Translations under genes and position numbers: made by a program
Assembly (NCBI GenBank): GCA_034440575.1
Contig: JAOTOL010001604.1
Span: 487,501 to 551,500 of the forward strand
Reading direction: 5' to 3'
Length of the DNA stretch: 64,000 nucleotides
Source: Imbricaverruca yamaguchii
Taxonomy: Eukaryota; Arthropoda; Thecostraca; Neoverrucidae
In this document: one piece after another, positions 33,801 to 46,373 of the stretch
How the letters are laid out: every line of letters begins with the position of its first letter
Numbering within the stretch: the first letter of the stretch is position 1
The notes under the pieces: generated by a model
Database searches by the model: none
The model's input: the letters and a program-made list of their open reading frames with translations, nothing else
What the model was told of the DNA's origin: nothing

Positions 33801-35740
33801 ATAGGAACCGCCAAAATTGCGTTGGGGTAACAGCTAAGTACAATGCTTCCCACAAACTCAAATCTGTCCCCCAAAGTATCGCGCTCAGGACCCACAATTC
33901 CCATCGGTAGTCCCGTCGAAGCTCCACAAAATTGGCGTTTAGGCTCACACGTAAGAACAGTGTGGCACAAAAACGAAATCGGTATCCGAAAAAAAATCCA
34001 GCTGGAGCCTTCCAAACTAAGAATGTACTTAACAAAATAAATGTCCTGTTCAAGAACATGGCTCTGGGGCGCCGAACATGCAACAAGATGCCTTCACAAA
34101 TTGCATATGGCACTAAAAAACATACCGTATCTAAAAAGATCGAGGTGAGATGCAAAAACGTGGCGCCGGGGTACTCGAAAAGTCAGGCCGGGATTCGGAA
34201 TTTACAACAATAAAAAATCCACAAAAATATCGTTGAGTCCAGAAAACTGGCGTTGGGTTCCCGGGACCACGGGCCTGGGCGGGATAAATCGCGCTGGGAC
34301 TAAGAGCACCGCACCGAAGCCACAAAATCGTACTGGAGCACCACAAATGTGCCTAAGAAGCCCCCAAAACACAACAGGAACCTAAGAGCATAACTGGGGC
34401 CGACAATACAACTGGCCCTCGAAAGCGCACATAGTCTCCCAAAAAGCGACAGGGCCTTAACATACCTGGACCTCTGAAAAAATGCACAAGAAGGTCTTAT
34501 GACACACAGAGATGAGAAGGACGCACAAGGGCCTGAAAAGAGGCTGTCGCCGCAAATGGCAACATGGTTCCAAAAAGAAAACAAAAGCACCGGGCGTTAA
34601 ATGAAAACATCGGGATCTTCGAAAACGCCCTGACACATTAAACAATTATCGGTGCCAAAAAAAGCAACAACACAATGAAACGAGTAGGGGTTTCGAAAAT
34701 GCATTAGGCCGCTGCACAGAAAGACCCAGCGAGTCCAACAAAGAACACTAAGGAAGGGTCTCGGTTTGACAGCCGTTCTGAGAGGATAGCAGCAAAGATA
34801 TCAGGTGCGTCAAAGCTGAACGGAATCTGCATTTCATAAGTACTAGAAAATGTGGGAGGTAGGAAATTAATGATCGGATTTAATTACTCGACTTTTCGTA
34901 GCGAGCACCCATATTAAGCATTGCAGCAAGTAGAATATGGCGCAAGTTTATCATGTGACAGTAATTAGCAAAAGGGAGGAGGCCTAGCAGAAACCGTAGC
35001 ATCGCACGAAGTGTCGCGAATGCGCCACTTCGTGGCGACCGGGTGATATGAACTGGAATGCCTGAAATTGGTAAATTTTACATTTCAAAGTGATGGGTAA
35101 TATATTTTAAATTCAAGTTCAGGGATTAATACATTTTTCTAATCTTCTGCTCGTTTTAGGGTTTTGTTGCATGCACCGAGGATATTTGTACGTGTCAGGG
35201 CGTTTTCGAAAATATCGATGTGCTTATTTAACCCCTGGCCCTTTTGTTCGATTTGGAACCATTTTGCCTTCTGTGGTTCCAGCCACTTTTCCAGACCCTT
35301 GTGCGTTAGCATGGTCCATGCGTGCCTTGAGAGCTTCCAGTGTATTTTTTTAGAGCTCCATGCATGTTTATTTATGGCTGCGACGCATGCTTTGAGGCCC
35401 TGCCGCTTTTTGAGAGATTGTGTGCTTCAGAGTGTCAGTTGTACTTTCGACTTCCTTTGTGCTATTGGGATCCTGCTGTGCTTATTTGGGGCTTCTAACG
35501 CACATTTGTGGGCGTTCGGTTTTGGGGCTTCGGTGCCATTTTTATGTGTCCCAGCCTAACTTATCGCTCCCAGGCGCGTGGTTCCGGTTACCCAACGCCA
35601 GTTTTCTGGGCTGAATGCTATTTTTGTGGATCTTTTCTGATTTTTCTCTCTTTCAAATGTCCGAATTCCGGCCGGACATATCAAGACCCTAGCGCCATGT
35701 ATTACATGTATCTCGATTTTTCGAGATTTGGTTTTTTTTT
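30894..35740 (+). repeat. Giant palindrome, left arm
   Basis: This 4847-bp arm is the near-perfect reverse complement of 36188-41034. From the outer end inward it holds: a terminal block ATGTGGTCACCAAAAGTGG; about 2 kb of degenerate GAGGCCC/GACGAAAAG units; about 1.6 kb of units such as CCAAAATTCGCGTTGG; an AT-richer part near 34650-35160; and more degenerate units up to a poly-T run. Differences from the other arm are few, for example AATATGG versus AGTATGG near 34907/37013 and one in the GCATTTCATAAG block. No gene is credible inside, and its open frames are mirrored in the other arm. Confidence 0.95.
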
Positions 35741-36187
35741 AAGATTTTGCGAATTTTTCTAACATTCGGTGCTGGTTGCAGGGCACCTACCAAACATGTT
35801 AAAATAGCAAATTTTCTTCACGAATTAATTCACGCGCCTGGGATTTCGACCGCAATTTTATCATAAGGGACTTATGGAAATTAAATGATTAGTGATGGAC
35901 TAAATTCTCCTGTGGGGGAGCCTAATCTGTCGCTATCTTTCCTGATTCCGGATTTCAACCCTAACTCCCACGCCCAATTCTACAGTTTTATTTTGGTATC
36001 CCTTGATAAATCAACTCGCACTGCTGAAATTACACCCATACCACGACAACCGGATCGTTAACCGAAAATGTCAAGCTGGAGCCCTTCAAAAAGAGGGATT
36101 CCCGAAAAATCAATGTCAGGTTCGGTAAAATTGCTATGGAGCACAGAACATATTTCCAGATTCCTTCACAAACTTTGTACGCCGCCG
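35741..36187. repeat. Palindrome loop
   Basis: A 447-bp central segment lacks the mirror symmetry. Its right half (about 36065-36187), read on the minus strand, resembles units inside the arms (compare 37797-37900: TTTGTGAAGG, CAGAGCCATG-like). The loop therefore contains one more degenerate unit. The left half is AT-rich and unassigned. Confidence 0.8.
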
Positions 36188-39100
36188 AAAAAAACCAAAT
36201 CTCGAAAAATCGAGATACATGTAATACATGGCGCTAGGGTCTTGATATGTCCGGCCGGAATTCGGACATTTGAAAGAGAGAAAAATCAGAAAAGATCCAC
36301 AAAAATAGCATTCAGCCCAGAAAACTGGCGTTGGGTAACCGGAACCACGCGCCTGGGAGCGATAAGTTAGGCTGGGACACATAAAAATGGCACCGAAGCC
36401 CCAAAACCGAACGCCCACAAATGTGCGTTAGAAGCCCCAAATAAGCACAGCAGGATCCCAATAGCACAAAGGAAGTCGAAAGTACAACTGACACTCTGAA
36501 GCACACAATCTCTCAAAAAGCGGCAGGGCCTCAAAGCATGCGTCGCAGCCATAAATAAACATGCATGGAGCTCTAAAAAAATACACTGGAAGCTCTCAAG
36601 GCACGCATGGACCATGCTAACGCACAAGGGTCTGGAAAAGTGGCTGGAACCACAGAAGGCAAAATGGTTCCAAATCGAACAAAAGGGCCAGGGGTTAAAT
36701 AAGCACATCGATATTTTCGAAAACGCCCTGACACGTACAAATATCCTCGGTGCATGCAACAAAACCCTAAAACGAGCAGAAGATTAGAAAAATGTATTAA
36801 TCCCTGAACTTGAATTTAAAATATATTACCCATCACTTTGAAATGTAAAATTTACCAATTTCAGGCATTCCAGTTCATATCACCCGGTCGCCACGAAGTG
36901 GCGCATTCGCGACACTTCGTGCGATGCTACGGTTTCTGCTAGGCCTCCTCCCTTTTGCTAATTACTGTCACATGATAAACTTGCGCCATATTCTACTTGC
37001 TGCAATGCTTAGTATGGGTGCTCGCTACGAAAAGTCGAGTAATTAAATCCGATCATTAATTTCCTACCTCCCACATTTTCTAGTACTTATGAAAAGCAGA
37101 TTCCGTTCAGCTTTGACGCACCTGATATCTTTGCTGCTATCCTCTCAGAACGGCTGTCAAACCGAGACCCTTCCTTAGTGTTCTTTGTTGGACCCGCTGG
37201 GTCTTTCTGTGCAGCGGCCTAATGCATTTTCGAAACCCCCTACTCGTTTCATTGTGTTGTTGCTTTTTTTGGCACCGATAATTGTTTAATGTGTCAGGGC
37301 GTTTTCGAAGATCCCGATGTTTTCATTTAACGCCCGGTGCTTTTGTTTTCTTTTTGGAACCATGTTGCCATTTGCGGCGACAGCCTCTTTTCAGGCCCTT
37401 GTGCGTCCTTCTCATCTCTGTGTGTCATAAGACCTTCTTGTGCATTTTTTCAGAGGTCCAGGTATGTTAAGGCCCTGTCGCTTTTTGGGAGACTATGTGC
37501 GCTTTCGAGGGCCAGTTGTATTGTCGGCCCCAGTTATGCTCTTAGGTTCCTGTTGTGTTTTGGGGGCTTCTTAGGCACATTTGTGGTGCTCCAGTACGAT
37601 TTTGTGGCTTCGGTGCGGTGCTCTTAGTCCCAGCGCGATTTATCCCGCCCAGGCCCGTGGTCCCGGGAACCCAACGCCAGTTTTCTGGACTCAACGAGAT
37701 TTTTGTGGATTTTTTATTGTTGTAAATTCCGAATCCCGGCCTGACTTTTCGAGTACCCCGGCGCCACGTTTTTGCATCTCACCTCGATCTTTTTAGATAC
37801 GGTATGTTTTTTAGTGCCATATGCAATTTGTGAAGGCATCTTGTTGCATGTTCGGCGCCCCAGAGCCATGTTCTTGAACAGGACATTTATTTTGTTAAGT
37901 ACATTCTTAGTTTGGAAGGCTCCAGCTGGATTTTTTTTTCGGATACCGATTTCGTTTTTGTGGCACACTGTTCTTACGTGTGAGCCTAAACGCCAATTTT
38001 GTGGAGCTTCGACGGGACTACCGATGGGAATTGTGGGTCCTGAGTGCGATACTTTGGGGGACAGATTTGAGTTTGTGGGAAGCATTGTACTTAGCTGTTA
38101 CCCCAACGCAATTTTGGCGGTTCCTATTGCAACGAGTTTTGGAGGGCCCGAAGTACTTAAATGGGGACCCCTGCGCGAATTCTGGTGGACCAACGCGAAT
38201 TTTGGTGACCCCAGCGCGAGTTTTGGAGCCCCGGCACGATTCTTGGGAGCTTATGCCTCTCAGGATAGAGGGGTATTTGCCACTTTGATATGCACTGCGG
38301 CTAATGAAGGAGTATATTTTTGTCCCAGTGACATTCCGGTTAATAATTTATTTTTGGAGCAGTTGCAACTTTTGGGGCCCGGCGCGCCCCTCTGGTCCTC
38401 CAGGGTGATTTTCAAGGGCTGCGACGCGATCTTTTATATAGTCCAATGTGATCTTTTTGGCCCCGACGCCATTTGCTTGGATCCCTAGCTCGAGCTTTAG
38501 ATGCCTGGGCACTTTTTTGGGTTTACAACTTTTTAGGTTTTCTGGCGTCATTGCCCAGGAGTGTTTTTTTTTCGTGTGTTTTTGTGAGTGTTTTTCAGAG
38601 TTGGACCCATGTCCGGAGTGTTTTTGTTGCTCTGGCTCAATTTGTTTTGGTCCCAATGAGACTGCTGTGGAATGGTACGACCCGTCGTCCCACAATATAT
38701 ATATTTTCGTGGTCCGTCGTAAATTTTTGGTACACCCAAGCTCAGCGTGATTTTCAAGGTCCTCAGTCGGATCTTTTGGTCCATGTCGTAAATTTGAAAC
38801 ACCCCGGCACGACTTTTACCATCTCTTAGGGGTTTCTTGCAAATTATACGCCTCGTCTTGCGTAATAAGTATCTCGTCCCATTTCCTGGAGCCTCTTTAC
38901 TGGTTTTCAACGTATTGTGTCCTACCCTGCTCAATATTTATTGTCCTCCTCTCTCGTCTTGAAAGGCCTTCTCTTACATCCTGGGGCCCTTTACCATGGC
39001 ATGGGACTTCCTCTCATGTCCCAGGGGCATTATCTGCCAAATTAGGGGCCTCATGCCACGCTTCGTAGGCTTCCTCCTTTATCCTGACAAAGCCTTACGA

Positions 39101-41034
39101 GTATTCAGGGTATCTTCAATTTTGCAAACCTCACTCTCCTTCATACCTGTTACCATTCCCATCTTAAGGGCCTCTTCTCATTTCCTTGGAAATCTTTCTA
39201 ATCTTCGGGGCCTCATTCAGTCTTGTAGACCTTCTCCTATTTGGGAGACTCCTCTTGAGTCCGGCAGGGCCCCCATTTCTCTTCTAGGGTCCTTTTTCAA
39301 AGTAGGGGCCTCCTCTCACATCTTGGGGATCTCTTGCTCTGAATTTTGATTCTAACTTCGCCCATCTTAAGGGTGTTATCCTATCTCCTGGTGGGCTTCT
39401 CTTCTCTCCCAGGTTCCTCCTGTACCCAATCATACACAACCTTTCTTATCTCAGTGGCCTTGCTATTTTCCGGGGACCTTTTTGGACATCTGCGAGCCTA
39501 CTTTTCCGTCTAGGAGTTTTATCTCTTATCCAATGGCCTTTCTCTCCAATTTTAGGGCCTCCTCGTTCATCATGGGTCTTATTTCCAACCTCGTGTCGCC
39601 CTTTTCCGAATTAGGTGCCTCCTGCCATGTCGCTGCATCATCCTTTTCTATTTCGGTGGAAATTTACTCGTTTTGGTGCCTATTTTGCGTCTCCGAAACC
39701 TCATCGCATATCCACTGGCTTTCATTTCGTCTTGGGGCCTCCTCGCACTTTCTTGGGCCTCCCTTCCCGTATTGGGGCCTCCTTTGAAATTCTGGGGCCT
39801 CCATGCCAATTTTTGGCAACCCCTTGATTTCTGGGGCCTCCTACACTCTCCTAGGTGACTCCTTTTTAAAATTATGGGACTCCCTTCACGCCTTGGAGGC
39901 CTCCCCATCCGTGTTTGGAACCTCATTATTCTCTTAGCAGGTTGTTTTTGCATCCTAGTCTTAAATCTTCTCTTCTAGGGTTCTCGTCTTCTAAAATGTG
40001 GGCCTCATCTGGCTGGTCTCGGTAGCTTTCTCTCCTTCCTAGAGGGACCTTCTTACCCATCTTGGGGTCCCTTCTTGCGTCCTGATAAATATCTCTTGTC
40101 ATTATTTGCTATTGTAGGGTCCTCTTCCATCTTGGGACCTCGTTTTACAAATTAAGAATATCTTGCCACCCATCGGAAGCCTTCTCGTGTAACGCTGGGT
40201 GGCTTCTTGCCCGTCTCGGTGACATCCTTTTCGTCCTGGAGGTCTCTTTCGTCCTGGGGGGGGCTCCTTTTCATCCTGGGTGCCTCCTCCCAATCTCTGC
40301 TCTATATCTCTTCAAGGAACCTGATTATATTTCCTGGGGGCACGTTATCAATCTTGGATCCACCTGGACAGCATCATCCTGTCTGTCCCGTAGGGCTCCT
40401 TGCTCACCTTTTTGTTTTATGCCTTTCCGGATAGTGGTCTCCTCAAATTACAGTGGCGCCCCCACCCCCAAGGCTCAAGGCAAGGGGTGGAGACGATTGC
40501 CCCCGCTGCCCCACCCCGGTAGCGACGTCCCTGGTCCGAAATCTCATCTCATATCCACTGGCTTTCTTTTCCGGCTTCGGGCCTCCTCTCATTTTGTTGA
40601 ACCTCCCTTCCCGTATTGAGACTCCTTTGCAATTTTGGGGCCTCCGTACCAATTTTTGGCACTCTCTTGATTTCTGGGGCCTCCTACGCTCCCCTAGGTG
40701 ACTTCGTTTTTTTCAAATTATGGGCCTCCTCCTGGAGACCCCTAATTTCTAAAATCTCTTTTTCATCCTGGGGCATCCTTTTCATCCTGGGGCCTCTTTT
40801 TCGCCCTGGAGGGCCTCCTTTTCATCCTAGAGGGCCTCCTTTTCGTCCTGGAGGGCCTCCTTTTCGTCCTGGGTGTCTGCTCTTCGTCCTGGGAGGCCTC
40901 CTTTTCATCACGGGGGGCCTCCTGTTCGTCCTGGTGGCCCTTTCGTCCAGGGCTAAAAAAATCCTATCGTTCTGTCTTCCTGGACGACAACCACGAACGG
41001 GGTTGTCCACAACAACCACTTTTGGTGACCACAT
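36188..41034 (-). repeat. Giant palindrome, right arm
   Basis: Mirror of the left arm, the same length to the base by my alignment of the borders. The outer end TTTTGGTGACCACAT lies at 41034. The next base (41035) no longer matches, and it begins readable LINE ORF1 sequence. Confidence 0.95.
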
Positions 41035-42146
41035 GACCTAAGAGATGTTACAGAGGATGAGATTGTAGATGGGCTGGCAACTTTCGGGGTTATAGCCGCC
41101 AGGAAAATGAAAGTAAGGAGAGGTACAGACTTTATTTTGACCAACAATGTTATTTTAACTTTCAACACAACCGACCTTCCATCGGATATCAGGGTGGGCT
41201 ACCTGCGTGTGAGAGTGAGGCAATTCCTCCCAAATCCCATGCGTTGTTTCAGATGCCAAAGATTCGGTCACACTACTCAGTTTTGCCGTGGCCGCCCAGC
41301 GTGCAGCAGATGTGCCTCCCATGATCACACGGGTGAGCAGTGCTCCTCTGAGCAACCTTTTGTACAAACTGCGATTCAGGACAGGTCCCCCACACGTCGT
41401 ATGACCGTACATGTCCAAGTTACATTAGGGAAAAGGAAATTATTTTTTTGAAGCACACGCACAAAATATCGTTTAGGGAGGCCAGGGACCTCTATGAAAG
41501 ATCACACCCAAAAATATCGTATTCTTCCAGAACCAAAGCCAGCACAACCGCACCAAACGTACAGCCCGACAAGGCATGCGAGTTGATCGCACAACTTACA
41601 GCTCTTCTCCGAGCTTTTGGGGTGCCCCTCGTCTCGCCTACGATGAACAGACAGTTCAGTGAAAATAACGACAAAACAACTAAAGCCCCACCCACCACCA
41701 AAGAGTGTGCGGAAGATGTTTTGCAGGCCTCTCAGCAGCCTACTCCTGACGGTGGGGAGTGGACCCAAGTCCACCGGCCCAGGAGGCCGGCGCGATCTTC
41801 CCCTTCCAAACCCGGTCCATCCCCGACTACCACATCTACCTATACCCCATCATCACCCAAATCCACGCCTACTCCTTCTCCCAAAGCCACCCTCGTTAAC
41901 CCTATCACTTCGGCCATCTCAGGAGGGGGCATTGCTGCCTCCCGTCGCGTCCCGGTACAGCCTCCTCCGACATCGCGGCGATCGCAGATGACCGGGGTTC
42001 GACCAGGAGCTCCCGATATGGGGGTTTCGGGTCGAGTAAACCGTGACGGGTCGCGTGACCCCTCACTTGGCGAGCGTCCTGCCGGTCCGTCACAGGCCGA
42101 GGGCCTGCACGAATCCCTAGCCAGGACCTCTCGGGCACCCCCCTGA
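41035..42146 (+). pseudogene. Nimb ORF1, gag-like with two CCHC knuckles
   Basis: The frame is already open at 41035 (DLRDVTEDEIVDGLATFGV), so the natural start is missing. Next come ILTFNTTDLPSDIRVGY and PNPMRCFRCQRFGHTTQFC. Two zinc knuckles of the form C-x2-C-x4-H-x4-C are visible (CFRCQRFGHTTQFC and CSRCASHDHTGEQC). A third knuckle region is damaged, and a frameshift occurs near 41440. The second part (41448-42146) begins KHTHKISFREARDLYE and turns into a Pro/Ser/Thr-rich tail. The protein would bind element RNA. Confidence 0.8.
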
Positions 42147-42472
42147 CGGTTCCTGGAGATGCGATGGGACCTCCACCCGTTCCCCTTGTGAGAACCCGCC
42201 ACGCTCTTCCTCTATTGCCGGACGCAAAAGGGCACCACCAATCTCGCCACCGAGCGGTGGTATCCCTAGGAATCGCCAGCGAGCGAATTCTGCGTCAGTG
42301 GGGCTAGGATCCACACTGGTGGATCCTAATTAGGCATTCACGTTTTTTTGTTTTGTTTGTTTTTTGTTTGTTTTTTATTTTTTTATTATTGAACTCTGAT
42401 AATTGGATGTCCGGAGGCAGGGCAAGTTTGTACAGATGTATAGACATACCACTTTGAAATTCTAAGACATTT

Positions 42473-45400
42473 ATGACCTCTACATCAACAATTTTGCAGT
42501 GGAACTGTCGAGGATTTAGAACTAGCGCCCAGGACCTCCAGGTGGTCTTAAACCGGCACTGCCCTGTGGCGGTATGTCTTCAGGAGACCAAGCTTTCGCC
42601 TAACAATACGGTGTCGTTGAGTGGATACTCCATATGTCGAAAGGATACGATGACTGATGCTGTGGCACATGGTGGAGTGCTACTGGCGGTCCATAATAGC
42701 GTCCCCATGAGAGCATTAACCTTGCGTACTGCACTCCAGGCGGTTGCCGCTCGTGTTCTTTTTGGGCGCAGACTCATTACAGTGTGCTCTGTATATCTGC
42801 CTCCAGGGTATGTGTTCCCCACCGTGGAACTCGCCAACTTGGTGTCTGAACTGCCTCGACCGGTCTTGCTTTTGGGCGATTTTAACGCTCACCACACGTT
42901 GTGGGGATGTGACGGTATCAACACCCGTGGTCGCCATTTGGAATCTCTAATCCTTAATGAAATGCTCTGCATTTTAAACACTGGAACACGAACACACTTC
43001 TCCACACCGTCGGGAACCACTTCTACCTTGGACCTCAGCCTGGCCAGCCCGCACCTAACGGAGTGCCTCGAGTGGACAGTGGACTCAGATCCACTGGGGA
43101 GCGATCATTTCCCAATCTGGTTGAGTTATCTGGACGGCTCAGTTTTAGGCCCGCGCCCGCAGCGATGGAATTTTAAGAAAGCGGACTGGGGTAGATTTCA
43201 GGAGAAAATTCAAGCTGCTTTCCGCTCAGAATCAAGGTCTCCACCACTGCCAGTGACCGAATTCACTGCACTTCTCCTGGAATGCGCCTCCTCAAGTATC
43301 CCCAGGACCTCTGGGCTTCCTCGACGCACCCCTGTGCCGTGGTGGACGGAAGGGTGAAGTGACGCAATTCGTGCTCGAAGACGCGCGTTTCGAGCCTTCA
43401 ACCGTAATAGCACCACAGCCAACTTAATAGAGTTCAGACGTGCTCGGGCCCTCGCTCGGCGCACTATGCGGGAGGCCAAGCGTGTTTCGTGGATTGAGTA
43501 TGTTGGGTCACTCAATCGATCCTCGCCAACCTCATTAATTTGGTCTCGCATCAAAAGCATCTCTGGCCGATTTAATGCAGGCCCGCTTCCCACGTTGACG
43601 GTCGGTAGCCGTGAAGTGACGAACCCGATTGACGTGGCGAACGAGATAGGCCATGCTTTGGCAGACGTTAGCCGCGCCGGCAACGGCGACCCACAATTTA
43701 TGCGCCACAAGGCGCGCTGTGAATCGATTTCGATTGATTTTTCTACTTCAGAACATCCGTCATACAACAGTTGCTTTACTCTGGCTGAGATGGAATCGGC
43801 AATTAATTCGTTGCGCAATGTAGCCGAAGGACCCGATGAAGTGCACAATGAGCTGATGAAGCACCTGCCTTCCTCTGTGGTCGCGGAGCTTTTACGTACC
43901 TTCAACCTGATATGGACTGATGGCGAGTACCCTCCATCGTGGTGCGAAGCTACAGTTATCCCACTGCTGAAACCTGGGAAACGTGGCCTGGACCCCTTAG
44001 ATTATCGTCCAATCTCTCTGACGTCTGCATTAGGTAAACTAATGGAGAAACTCGTGAATGGACGCCTGTCCTGGTTCTTAGAAAAAATGGCATATTCGTA
44101 AACACGCAGTGCGGCTTTCGGAAGAACAGGAGTACCATTGACCATATTTTAACACTGGACACCGAAGTACGCATCGCTTTTAAGAGAAAGCGACATCTAG
44201 GCGCGGTGTTTTTTTACATAGAAAAGGCTTACGACACCACGTGGCGTAGAGGAATCCTGCTGAAGATCCACAAGCACGGAATTCGAGGACGACTTGGTAC
44301 CTTTTACAAAACTTCCTAGCAAATCGATGTTTTCGTGTACGTGTCGGTAACTGCCTGTCGAATTGGTTTATTCAAGAGAACGGAGTCCCACAGGGAAGTG
44401 TCCTGAGTGTGACCCTTTTCGGGGTGATGATCAACGATATTGGGTACTCGCTTCCTGTGACCATTGGGCGCTCCTTATATGTTGATGATTTCGCCATATG
44501 GTCATGTGCCTCACGTATACCGCCGATGGAGCGACAGCTACAGTTAGCAGTCAGGTGCTTGGAGAAGTGGGGAAACACGAATGGATTCCGCTTCTCTACA
44601 GCGAAAACCGTTGCCATACACTTCTGTCGCCGCCGTGTATGTCCCAACATGAAAATCATGCTGTACGGACAGTTGATACCGTTGCAACCGGTAGTGAGAT
44701 TTCTGGGGTTGGAATTTGATTCACGCTTGACATACCGACAACATCTTAAAACGCTACGAGCAAGGTGTGCAACTACTTTAAATATCTTAAAATGTGTGGC
44801 TCGTGCGACCTATGGAGCAGACCGCGCATCGCTGCTTCTGCTATACCGATCGCTTGTTCGGTCAAAGCTTGACTACGCGTGTTTTATTTATGACGGAGCT
44901 TCTTTGACGAATAAACGCACATTGGATGCAGTCCACCACTCTGCCCTTCGTATCATCACGGGTGCATTTCGTACCTCTCCAACGGCGAGTCTCCTTGCGG
45001 AAGTTCACGAATTTCCACTCTCTCTGCGGCGTGAACAGCTTGGCATGCGATATGCCTGTAAGCTACGGCAATATCCGGACCACCCAGCTTACACCCATGT
45101 ATTTTCCCACCGGATAGTAACGCTGTTCTCAAACGAGCACCCTGCGAGAGCAGTCCCCTACGGAGTGAGGATGAGACGACTCTTTTCTGAGAGCGGTCTC
45201 CGGCTCCAGGGAGTTAGACGGACTGAGCACATTTCAACGCCTCCCTGGGAACTGATCACACCGGAAGTTGACACCTCCCTCGCCTACACAAAGAAATCCG
45301 ATATTACACCACATGAATTCAGAGCAATTGCCATGGAACACATTGAATGTTACACTGGATTTGTTCCAACATACACCGATGGATCCAGAACTGAGACCGG

Positions 45401-46196
45401 CGTAGGCAGCGCTTTTATTACAGGTACTGTGGTGAGAAGCTTTTCCATTCCAGCACATACTTCTGTGTATTCTTCCGAGCTGATTGCCATTCTGAAAGCT
45501 ATCTGTTTCATCGAAGTATCAGATCATCTACTCCACATTATTTTGACGGATTCTTTAAGTAGCCTTTTAGCGTTGAGGACACACAATCCGTCAAACCCCA
45601 TTTTACGTGACATCTTAACTCGTCTCACCAGTGTGTACCAGACAGGTAAAAGAGTGGTGCTATGTTGGATCCCGAGTCACGTGGGCATCCCAGGAAATGA
45701 CCTTGCTGATGCTGCTGCAAAACGCGCGACGCAAGCTGCATGTTCACGAACTCTACCACTCCCTGCCCGTGACCACTTTCGAACCATTTCTGACTTTATG
45801 CTCACAAAGTGGCAAGGCCCGTGGAACGCAATACCCGACAACAAGTTGAAGGCGATCAAGAATCTCCTCCGAAAATGGAGTTCGTGCTCGCGTAGGATCA
45901 GGCGAGATGAGGTGGCACTATGTCGCTTGAGAATTGGACATACATATGCCACTCACTCTTACTTGCTAACTGGTGATGACGTGCCACGCTGCCCCATATG
46001 TCACGCCCGCCTATCTGTGCGGCATGTCTTGCTATCCTGTCCCGGCTACGAGGAGGAGCGTAAACGTCACTTTGGGCGTGCTCAGTCCTTGTCACTCAGC
46101 GAGGTTTTAGGCAACGACTCGGATATTGTTCGATCAGGGCGACTATTTGACTACCTCGCTGAAATATCATTTTCAGTAATATATGCACCAAGTTGA
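42473..46196 (+). pseudogene. Nimb ORF2: endonuclease, RT and RNase H, broken
   Basis: Endonuclease motifs appear intact: LQWNCRG, CLQETK, LLLGDFNAHH and GSDHFPI. A TGA at 43355 interrupts WWTEG before SDAIRARRRAF. The RT follows (RPISLTSALGKLMEKLVN), then two apparent 1-bp losses in homopolymers (near 44090 and 44305). RT motif A reads FFYIEKAYD, so the first catalytic Asp is Tyr (44215-44217). Motif C, YVDD, is present. The long last frame (44409-46196) carries RNase H with YTDGS, YSSELIAI, LTDSLSS and PSHVGIPGNDLAD. After that comes a C-terminal CPIC-x7-H-x4-C knuckle near RIGHTYATHSYLL. RNase H plus this C-terminus supports the I/Nimb group. Confidence 0.88.
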
Positions 46197-46373
46197 AAAT
46201 GTTGAATGTTGCGAAGTTTTATTTTTTATGTACGATTCGTTGTGTAGACTATTATTCTGCAAGCTTAATTAGCTAGGATGTGTGATATATCGACGTGTAA
46301 GTAAGTTGTATTGTTATGGGCGCTACATGACCAATGTAGTCGATGCGCCCTTAAGCCCTAATAACTAACTAAC

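Larger units (their letters stand above)
41035..46373 (+). mobile_element. I/Nimb-clade LINE, 5'-truncated
   Basis: A non-LTR retrotransposon of about 5.3 kb with a gag-like ORF1, an ORF2 with endonuclease, reverse transcriptase and RNase H, and a 3' end reading GCGCCCTTAAGCCC followed by TAACTAACTAAC. That last feature is typical of Nimb/I-like elements. ORF1 lacks its N-terminus because the element starts exactly at the palindrome edge. The 3' end joins repeat R at GATACATATTGCC (compare 5221). A T-rich spacer (42330-42390) lies between the ORFs. Frame breaks make it inactive in this assembly. Confidence 0.88.

Noticed and set aside
30859..41041. Many mirrored frames of 60-240 codons
   Set aside because: They occur in both arms of the palindrome, consist of degenerate repeat translation, have no domains, and change frame with the repeats.
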